Shown piece by piece: positions 8,551 to 14,931 of a stretch of DNA of 36,122 nucleotides (the stretch's first letter is position 1; the number at the start of each line of letters is the position of its first letter). Source of the stretch: an uncultured Prevotella sp. (GTDB lineage: Bacteria; Bacteroidota; Bacteroidia; Bacteroidales; Bacteroidaceae). The notes beneath the pieces were generated by a model. The model was not told the origin of the DNA and made no database searches. It saw nothing but the letters and a program-made list of their open reading frames with translations. A program made the position numbers and the translations under genes. The stretch covers positions 1-36,122 of the forward strand of contig CAJOOC010000022.1 in NCBI GenBank assembly GCA_905236165.1. Direction: 5' to 3'.

Positions 8551-9993
8551 GATGTTCTTGTCTTTTATAACAAACAGATGGAGGCATCCGTAATAGGCAG
8601 CGACAAAGACGGCAGCGAGAATCATGGCCCTGATGGGCACAGGGTCGAACTGCCTTATCGCGATGCAGGCGGCCACAGCGGGAATGGCGTAGAGAATGTT
8701 CTTTAGCGTCTTCCGTGTGGCTTCAGGAAGCGGGAAATAGCCTTTTGCGGCAATGAGCGCCGCAATCATCACGCTTACTTCCGACGCCACCCATACCAGC
8801 GCAGAGCCTACGCACCCCATGCTCTTTACGAGCAGCAGGTTTGCCGTCAAGCCCACTGTGGCACCGATGATGGCATTGCGGAGGACGATGCCGTCCTTCT
8901 TCTGAGCCATGAGAATCTGCACCACCAGTATCTGTTCGAAGCCGATGATAAAGACCAGCGGCATGATGATGGTCAGCGGGATGGCTGCTTTCTCGTATCC
9001 TGGCCCCGAGATGATGGCGATGATTTCGGGTGCAAACACGGCACCAAGGATGATGAGCGGGAAAGAGAAGTACACCAGCATGGAGAACGACACGCGGATT
9101 TTCTCCCTGAACTCCTGCGTCTTGCCCTCCGACATCAGGTTGCTCATACGCGGGAGCATCACTCCGGTGAACGCCAGCAGGAACCCTATGGCGATATGAT
9201 GCAGCTTTGTGGCCGTGGTGTAGAGTCCCACCTCCGTCGTGTTGGTCACAAATCCGAGAAACGCAATGTTGAACGACGTGTACATCGACGTCAGCAGGCT
9301 GTAGCTGCCCAGCGTAAGGCTTGACTTCAGGTACTTCGGCCTTCGGGCTAAATGAGAAATGATAAATGAAAAATAAGAAATCTTCCTGTCTGCGGAGGGG
9401 AGATGGGGAGGGTCAAGGTATTTTCTGGCGTGTATGCAGTTCACCAAGGCATTAAGCCCCTCCGTGGCCACTGTCAGGCCGAAATAGATGGGATAGTCGT
9501 CGGGCTTGCGGATAAAGACAAACACCGCCACCACGTAGAGGCATCTGATGGCGATGCTCCTGATGGTGATATACCTGAAATCCTCCAGGCCACGGTACAG
9601 CCAGTCAATCATGGCGAAGGCAACAATCAGCTTGCCCACGCCGATATACATCAACGTCTTGTACTCCGCAAACTGTGGGACGACTTGGATGCTTATCACC
9701 AGCAGCGTTCCGAAAAGTGCTACGAGCATCACGTTCAGGCCAATAATGTTGTAGAACGCGCGGCTGAGCTCCGCCTTGTTGCCCTGACAGCGGGCAATCT
9801 CCCGGATGCCCGTGTTCTGTATTCCCAGCATGGAGAACAGCACGAAGTAGCCGATGATGCAGTCCACGAAATTGCAGATGCCGATATTTGCCACGCCCAG
9901 CACCCTCGACACGTAGGGGAAGGTGATGAGGGGGAAGATATAGCCTGCGGTGGTCAGCACGCTGCTGTAGAGGAAATTCTTTTTGATGCCCAC
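8524..9993 (-). CDS. wzx: Wzx-like polysaccharide flippase
   Basis: Inner-membrane flippase of the MATE/MVF (RfbX) type, 489 residues and about 12-14 membrane segments. It should move undecaprenyl-linked repeat units to the periplasmic face. The N-terminus (NFLYSSVLTTAGYIFPLITFPYVSRVLG, cited here as the span at residues 6-33) is typical of Wzx. The start codon is GTG at 9993; no ATG precedes it in frame. Residues about 190-215 form an atypical polar loop encoded by a GC-rich stretch plus the 7-bp repeat at 9350-9381 (KISYFSFIISHL). The last residues come from the repeat at 8512-8550. It pairs by position with the polymerase at 6340. Confidence 0.9.
   Translation of the reverse strand: MGIKKNFLYSSVLTTAGYIFPLITFPYVSRVLGVANIGICNFVDCIIGYFVLFSMLGIQNTGIREIARCQGNKAELSRAFYNIIGLNVMLVALFGTLLVISIQVVPQFAEYKTLMYIGVGKLIVAFAMIDWLYRGLEDFRYITIRSIAIRCLYVVAVFVFIRKPDDYPIYFGLTVATEGLNALVNCIHARKYLDPPHLPSADRKISYFSFIISHLARRPKYLKSSLTLGSYSLLTSMYTSFNIAFLGFVTNTTEVGLYTTATKLHHIAIGFLLAFTGVMLPRMSNLMSEGKTQEFREKIRVSFSMLVYFSFPLIILGAVFAPEIIAIISGPGYEKAAIPLTIIMPLVFIIGFEQILVVQILMAQKKDGIVLRNAIIGATVGLTANLLLVKSMGCVGSALVWVASEVSVMIAALIAAKGYFPLPEATRKTLKNILYAIPAVAACIAIRQFDPVPIRAMILAAVFVAAYYGCLHLFVIKDKNILSLLTHNS
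9350..9381. repeat. 7-bp tandem repeat (AAATGAG type) inside wzx
   Basis: Four to five copies of AAATGAG/AAATGAA-like heptamers lie in frame in the minus-strand wzx gene. The same heptamer forms a pure nine-copy array at 36001-36063. A period of 7 is not a multiple of 3, so copy-number change would shift the frame. Confidence 0.8.
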
Positions 9994-10081
9994 CTTGTAT
10001 ATCTACGATTTACTGGTTTTCAATTATATTTATTTGCAATATAAAAAGATAACGTAATAATAATTGAAATATTATGCCTCA

Positions 10082-10190
10082 GACTTTAAGCCGTCCTTAC
10101 TATGAGAAAGAACGGCTTATTCTATTTGAAAGAACGGCTTATTCTATGAGAAAGGACGGCTTATTCTATGAGAAAGAACGGTTTAAAGTC
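10082..10190. repeat. 22-bp repeat array bounded by inverted repeats
   Basis: Four units start at 10101, 10123, 10145 and 10167, exactly 22 bp apart, with the core GAAAGAACGGCTTATTC. The array is closed by an inverted repeat: GACTTTAAGCCGT at 10082-10094 and ACGGTTTAAAGTC at 10178-10190 (12 of 13 positions complementary). It lies in the divergent gap between wzx (minus) and the next glycosyltransferase (plus), just upstream of that gene's promoter. Related arrays are at 24209-24330 and 35909-35996. The rest of this 284-bp gap is AT-rich and holds no gene. Confidence 0.9.
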
Positions 10191-10220
10191 CAAGGGGTGA
10201 CGATAAAAAACGCGAGGATA

Positions 10221-10252
10221 TTTGGCTCAGTCTGAAAAATTACTTAACTTTG
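10221..10252 (+). promoter_or_regulatory. Bacteroidetes-type promoter of the 10,278-14,037 operon
   Basis: TTTG at 10221-10224 and TAACTTTG at 10245-10252 are 20 bp apart. The ATG follows at 10278. The repeat array ends 30 bp upstream of the TTTG box, a position where a bound protein could influence transcription. Confidence 0.75.
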
Positions 10253-10277
10253 CACGCGAAATGACAATAATGAAGAA

Positions 10278-11444
10278 ATGAAAAGTATTGCTGTCTGTGC
10301 GGTCTGCTATAACCGGAAGGATTCTTTGGCGAGGTTGCTGTCATCGCTTGACGCTGCCTTTTACCCCGTACCCGTGACGCTGATTATCAGTATTGACAAG
10401 AGCGACACGACGGCGGTGGAGGAGTATGCCGACGGCTATGTATGGCGTCACGGCGAGAAGCGTGTGGTGAAGCACCAGGAGAATCTGGGACTGCGGAGGC
10501 ACATCCTGAGCATTGGCGACTGGTTGGAAGAGTTCGATGCGGTTGTGGTCTTGGAAGACGACATCTATGTTGCACCCAGTTTCTACTATTATGCCCAGCA
10601 ATGTGTGGAGCGATTTGCTGACGATATGGGTGTGGCGGGTATCAGCCTGTACAAGTATCCGTATTGTGCTGATAGTCGTCAGCCGTTTATGCCTATGGTG
10701 ACTGACAGTGATGTCTTTCTGATGAAGAGGGCTGTTTCGTGGGGTCAGGTGTGGATGCGTGAGCAGTGGTTGGAGTTTAAGAAGTGGTACGATGTTCACA
10801 GTGAGCCTTTCGGTGTGCTGCCTCACTTGCCGAGGGGTGTATGTGAATGGCCTGAGTCGTCTTGGCTGAAGTTCCATATCAGATATTGCATCGAGGAGGA
10901 CAAGAGCTTTGTCGTGCCCTATACGTCTCTGAGCACTTGTTTCTGTGACTTGGGAACTCATGCCGTGAAGAAGCAGACGCACACGCAGACGGTGTTGCTA
11001 CAGGGCGAGAAGAGGCATTGGAACCTGAATCCTACCGTGACCTACGACGGTTTCTTTGAGGCGGAGTGTTTGTACGGGCATTTTAGTGAAGTGTTAGGAG
11101 TAAGGAATGAGGAGTTGTGCATTGACCTCTATGGTTCGAAGGGCAACAGGATGGGCCGGCGCTACTGGCTGACAAGGGAACAGCTGCCCTTCAAGGTGGT
11201 ACGCTCGTATGCCTTGGAGATGAAGCCTTGGGAGCTGAATGTGCTCCATGAGATAGAGGGTCGCGAGATATTCCTCTACGACACGAGTGTGGGAGCTAAG
11301 CGTCCGCATGAGCCAGATAATGATAAAAAAGCGGACTACTATCTCTATTCTACTAACTTGGATGTAAGGAGCATATTGCGAGAGAAGGTGATGAAGACCT
11401 TGGTGGATGCTAAACACGCGGTCTTCGGTCTAAATGAAGAATGA
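10278..11444 (+). CDS. GNT-I-like glycosyltransferase
   Basis: 388-residue cytosolic GT-A fold protein. It begins SIAVCAVCYNRKDSLARLLS and carries VVLEDDIYVAPSFYYYAQQC near residues 90-110. The EDD is the metal-binding triad of the GNT-I (GT13)-like group seen in bacterial polysaccharide loci. SWGQVWMREQW and the aromatic stretch after it are also typical. Residues about 268-280 (FSEVLGVRNEEL) are encoded by a repeat like that at 8512-8550, and the final LNEE comes from a repeated AATGAAGA motif. It is the first gene of a four-gene + strand operon ending at 14037. The sugar is unknown. Confidence 0.85.
   Translation: MKSIAVCAVCYNRKDSLARLLSSLDAAFYPVPVTLIISIDKSDTTAVEEYADGYVWRHGEKRVVKHQENLGLRRHILSIGDWLEEFDAVVVLEDDIYVAPSFYYYAQQCVERFADDMGVAGISLYKYPYCADSRQPFMPMVTDSDVFLMKRAVSWGQVWMREQWLEFKKWYDVHSEPFGVLPHLPRGVCEWPESSWLKFHIRYCIEEDKSFVVPYTSLSTCFCDLGTHAVKKQTHTQTVLLQGEKRHWNLNPTVTYDGFFEAECLYGHFSEVLGVRNEELCIDLYGSKGNRMGRRYWLTREQLPFKVVRSYALEMKPWELNVLHEIEGREIFLYDTSVGAKRPHEPDNDKKADYYLYSTNLDVRSILREKVMKTLVDAKHAVFGLNEE
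11081..11117. repeat. GTGAAGTGTTAGGAG-type repeat inside the GNT-I-like gene
   Basis: TTTTAGTGAAGTGTTAGGAG and the next 17 bases match the intergenic repeat at 8511-8548 with a few substitutions. Read in this gene's frame it has no stop. Confidence 0.75.
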
Positions 11445-11459
11445 AGAATTTACTGCCTC

Positions 11460-12275
11460 ATGAAGATTCTCATAAACTATGCGAACCCGAGGTTTGAACG
11501 CGCTAGAAGGCTCAACTCGTGGGCAGGCCGGCACATCGCCCATTTCGACAAGGTCTGCGAATTCGGCCCTGACGATGTCGATGAGGACTTCCGCCGTGCC
11601 CATGCCGACATCTTTGCTTACGAACGCGGGAATGGCATGTGGCTTTGGAAACCTTATTTCATCAACAAGGTTATCGAAGAATGTAACGACGGAGACTACA
11701 TATTTTATTTAGATAGCGGCGCGTTCTTCATGCGCGACCCTGCACCGCTGTTTGCTTATGTAACTGACGACAATCCAATTTTTGTTACGGATATTCCTCT
11801 GTTGGAATCGTGCTGGACGAAGCCTTCGTGTTTCGACACGATGGATGCTCATGCTTTCAAGGACACCAACCAGATTCAGTCGGGCTATATCCTGTTCAAG
11901 GTGAATGACTATACCAGGAAGTTCTTCCGTGAGTATTTCGATTTATGCAGCAACACCGACGTGCTCATATCCGAGGGCCTCGGAAAGTATGACAAGGTGG
12001 AGAAACATTACGGCAACGGCTTCGTCTCGCACCGCGAAGACCAGTCGGTGCTGAGCCTGCTGTGCAAGAAGAAGGGCATCAAGGCACACAGGGACATCTC
12101 CCAGCGAGGAATTCATCCCGAGACCTTCTATAATCCTCATTACGCCTATCGTGTGCCAGAACATCCTGCCGACACGTACAAGCCGATGGTCTATCTGCAC
12201 AAAAGCACGTCCTTGTGGAGGTTCCTGAAGTTAAGAATCGGCCTGTTCATCAAGGATGTACGGACTAAGAAATAA
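11460..12275 (+). CDS. Putative capsular polysaccharide glycosyltransferase
   Basis: 271 residues, no signal peptide or membrane span. The pattern NGMWLWKPYFINKVI followed by DYIFYLDSGAFFM (DSG as the DXD-type site) is shared by a group of uncharacterised glycosyltransferases in polysaccharide loci, where the acceptor or donor is not established. HREDQSVLSLLCKKKGI near residue 195 is another recognisable block. It lies 15 bp after the GNT-I-like gene and 5 bp before the next transferase, clearly in one operon. The glycosyltransferase call is by fold pattern and context. Confidence 0.75.
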   Translation: MKILINYANPRFERARRLNSWAGRHIAHFDKVCEFGPDDVDEDFRRAHADIFAYERGNGMWLWKPYFINKVIEECNDGDYIFYLDSGAFFMRDPAPLFAYVTDDNPIFVTDIPLLESCWTKPSCFDTMDAHAFKDTNQIQSGYILFKVNDYTRKFFREYFDLCSNTDVLISEGLGKYDKVEKHYGNGFVSHREDQSVLSLLCKKKGIKAHRDISQRGIHPETFYNPHYAYRVPEHPADTYKPMVYLHKSTSLWRFLKLRIGLFIKDVRTKK

Positions 12276-12280
12276 GCACT

Positions 12281-13378
12281 ATGAAGCAAGTCTGCTATAT
12301 CGCCAACCAAGGCCAGCACTACCGTTTCCCCGTCTTCCAGCGAATGAGCGAGGAACTGCATTGCGACTTCTATCTGGGCGACAGGACTCAAACGCCTGTC
12401 AAGTCGTTCGACTATGAGCGGCTCACTGGTTATAAGTGCACGCTCAAGAACCGTTTCTTGGGCCCTTTCTACTGGCAGTCGGGAGCTGTGAGGCTGTTCT
12501 GGAAACCCTACGACTGCTATTTGTTCACTGGCGAACCGTTTTGCCTTTCCACCTGGTGCCTCCTCCTGTTGGCAAAACTATCCCGCAAGAAAATGGTCGC
12601 CTGGACTCACGGGTGGTATGGCCGTGAAGGGAGGGTGAAGACGTGGGTGAAGCGGCTCTACTTCTCGCTCTGCACCGACATCCTGGTCTATGGCGAATAT
12701 GCCATCCGGCTGATGACCGAGGAAGGCATTCCTGCCAGCAAGATGAGGTGCATCGCCAACTCGCTCGACAGCGACAGGAACCTCGCCATACGGAAGAAGA
12801 CCACCGTGACCGACATCTATTCCAGCCATTTCGGCAATGCTCACCCCACGGTCATCTATTGCGGCCGCATCCAGCGGGTCAAGAAACTGGACATGCTGCT
12901 CGACAGCATTAAGCTCCTACGGGATTCAGGAACGCCGGTCAATCTGGTCATTGTGGGTAGCGACGTCGACGGCATTGGCCTTGAGCAACAGGCGGCGCAG
13001 TTGGGCATTGAGGACAGCGTGTGGTTCTACGGCCCTTGCTATGATGACGAACGGCTGGGCGAGCTCTTCTATAATGCTCATGTCTGTGTCTCGCCTGGCA
13101 ATATCGGGCTGACGGCCATTCATGCGCTTTCGTTCGGTTGTCCCGCCATAACGCACGACAACTTTGCTCACCAGATGCCAGAATTCGAGGCCATACAGCC
13201 GGGTGTGACGGGCGACTTCTTCAAAGAGGACGACACGAAAGACCTGGCTGAGAAGATAAGGGCATGGGTCACGACTGACGATGAAGGCCGGGCCAAGGCA
13301 AGAGAGGCGGCCTTTGCCGAGATTGACCGTAAATGGAATGTTGACTACCAAATGGAAATACTTCATCAAATACTATGA
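12281..13378 (+). CDS. Family 4 glycosyltransferase lacking the EX7E glutamates
   Basis: 365-residue GT-B fold protein. The C-terminal domain is clear: VIYCGRIQRVKKLDMLLDSI, then LVIVGSDVDG and VWFYGPCYDDERLGELFYNA. The position where most GT4 enzymes have E-x7-E reads SPGNIGLTAIHALSFGCPAI, so both glutamates are replaced (N and H). HDNFAHQMPEFEAIQPGVTG follows and seems to define the subgroup. It may use its donor differently, or be a specialised clade; gene decay is unlikely because the rest is intact. It overlaps the acyltransferase gene by 4 bp (ATGA). Confidence 0.85.
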   Translation: MKQVCYIANQGQHYRFPVFQRMSEELHCDFYLGDRTQTPVKSFDYERLTGYKCTLKNRFLGPFYWQSGAVRLFWKPYDCYLFTGEPFCLSTWCLLLLAKLSRKKMVAWTHGWYGREGRVKTWVKRLYFSLCTDILVYGEYAIRLMTEEGIPASKMRCIANSLDSDRNLAIRKKTTVTDIYSSHFGNAHPTVIYCGRIQRVKKLDMLLDSIKLLRDSGTPVNLVIVGSDVDGIGLEQQAAQLGIEDSVWFYGPCYDDERLGELFYNAHVCVSPGNIGLTAIHALSFGCPAITHDNFAHQMPEFEAIQPGVTGDFFKEDDTKDLAEKIRAWVTTDDEGRAKAREAAFAEIDRKWNVDYQMEILHQIL

Positions 13379-14037
13379 AATATCTGCTGTATATCATCGG
13401 TTTCTTCAAAAACCTCTTCAATCCGCGTATCTCGCTGCTTGCCTTGGTGTCTCGCGATTGCACCATCGATAAGCAAGCCACCATACACCGATGGGCAAAG
13501 GTGAAGCGAGGGTCTAAGGTGGGAGCCTACTCCTTCGTCAGTGCAGGTACGGTCGTTGACAATACATCCATAGGCCGGTTCTGCTGTATCTCTGACCATT
13601 GTTGTATCGGCCTGCCCGTTCATGACCCACACTTGCTGTCTATGTCGCCCGTCTTCACGGTCAAGAACAACGCCGCCAAGACCTCCTGGGTGGAGCAGGA
13701 CTTCCGGGACTACGAGAGTCCCGCCGTTACAATAGGCCATGATGTGTGGGTGGGCACTCACGCCATCATCATGGGTGGTATCACTATCGGCGACGGAGCG
13801 GTCATCGCAGCCGGAGCCGTCGTCACCCAGGACGTGCCGCCGTTCGCCATTGTAGGCGGTGTCCCGGCCAGACTCATCAGATATCGCTTCTCACCAGAAA
13901 CCATTAGCCTTATACAGCAGACAGCCTGGTGGAACCTGCCCCCGTCGTTGTTAAAAGAGAATAAGGAAATCTTCCAGAGCTCTTCTGAAGCCGAAATCAC
14001 ACAAATGCTTCAAAACCTGAACTCGAAAATCTTGTAA
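13375..14037 (+). CDS. Hexapeptide-repeat acetyltransferase (CatB/LpxA-like)
   Basis: 220-residue left-handed beta-helix acyltransferase. The hexapeptide ladder runs from about residue 30 to 165 (IDKQATIHRWAKVKRGSKVG, then TIGHDVWVGTHAIIMGGITI and GDGAVIAAGAVVTQDVPPFA). IVGGVPARLIRYRF closes it, as in WbbJ/xenobiotic acetyltransferases. It probably O- or N-acetylates a sugar of the repeat unit with acetyl-CoA. It starts inside the previous gene's stop and ends 28 bp inside the convergent GT2 gene. Confidence 0.9.
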   Translation: MKYLLYIIGFFKNLFNPRISLLALVSRDCTIDKQATIHRWAKVKRGSKVGAYSFVSAGTVVDNTSIGRFCCISDHCCIGLPVHDPHLLSMSPVFTVKNNAAKTSWVEQDFRDYESPAVTIGHDVWVGTHAIIMGGITIGDGAVIAAGAVVTQDVPPFAIVGGVPARLIRYRFSPETISLIQQTAWWNLPPSLLKENKEIFQSSSEAEITQMLQNLNSKIL

Positions 14038-14765
14038 AGGTATTTCGCGCTGGTCATCAGCTTGTTCGAATAAATCCCGTTTTCGCGGCAGCCGCGCACG
14101 TCTTCCTTGATAATCTGAAGCCTGCTCCGCACATTCTTCGTGCTTGCTCCGCCCGTTCGCATAGTGACGAAGTCCATCGGCAGATAGCGTGCACGAAGAT
14201 GATGGATATAGAACAGCCTCACCATCATTTCGAAGTCTGAGCTTATCTTGTAGTCGGTCTTGTAAAGCCCGGCCTTCTCGAATATTTCCCTTCGGCAATA
14301 GAAAGAGGGGTGTGCCGGCATCAGGCCGAACCGCAGCCACATACGCCTGAAGAGCTTCGATGAATAATAGCGTATACACTTGTCGGGCTCGCCGTCGTGG
14401 ATGAAGTGGATGTCGCCATAGACGGCATCGAGCTGGTCGTCCTCAAAGGCAGCCACCATCCTCTCTATCACGTCGTTGCTGGTGAAATAGTCGTCACTGT
14501 TCAGGATTCCCACCACATCGCCGGTCGCAATGCTTATGCCCTTGTTCATTGCGTCGTAGATGCCCTTGTCCTGCCCGGAAGTCCACTTCATGCGCCCGTT
14601 GAACGTAGCCTCGTATTGCTTGACGATATCCAGTGTACGGTCGCTCGAACAGCCGTCAACGACAATGTACTCGATGTCAGAATAGGTCTGACCGAGCACC
14701 GACTTCATCGTGTCTTCTATCGTCCTTTCGCTGTTCTTTGCTACTGTAATGATTGATACCTTCAT
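14010..14765 (-). CDS. Family 2 glycosyltransferase
   Basis: About 251-residue GT-A transferase. MKVSIITVAKNSERTIEDTM is the classic GT2 start, so the ATG at 14765 is preferred over the one four codons upstream (14777). IEYIVVDGCSSDRT and ILNSDDYFTSNDV (DXD-type) follow, with GLMPAHPSFYCRREIFEKAG, close to WcaA/PgaC-like sugar transferases. It is the only minus-strand gene between 10,278 and 30,700. It overlaps the acyltransferase 3' end by 28 bp and faces away from the fusion gene, so it must use its own promoter. Confidence 0.9.
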   Translation of the reverse strand: MKVSIITVAKNSERTIEDTMKSVLGQTYSDIEYIVVDGCSSDRTLDIVKQYEATFNGRMKWTSGQDKGIYDAMNKGISIATGDVVGILNSDDYFTSNDVIERMVAAFEDDQLDAVYGDIHFIHDGEPDKCIRYYSSKLFRRMWLRFGLMPAHPSFYCRREIFEKAGLYKTDYKISSDFEMMVRLFYIHHLRARYLPMDFVTMRTGGASTKNVRSRLQIIKEDVRGCRENGIYSNKLMTSAKYLYKIFEFRF

Positions 14766-14931
14766 CTGAAAGGGCATTTAGACAAATAACGGAAAACAAG
14801 CCCCTGTTATTGTGGCAGACCGTTTTTTATCTTTTTTCACCTTCCAAACAATCCCACACATTTATTGCAATAAATGCATGAATTATTCGTTAAAATGTAG
14901 GGAATCTTGCTTATCTGGTTCCGCCAGTCTG

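Noticed and set aside
10082-10190. CRISPR array
   Set aside because: The units are contiguous 22-bp repeats with no unique spacers, and no cas genes are in the window.
14812-14931. N-terminal extension of the fusion gene from GTG 14812
   Set aside because: The 40 extra residues do not resemble GT2 proteins, whereas the ATG at 14932 begins exactly with the conserved GT2 strand.
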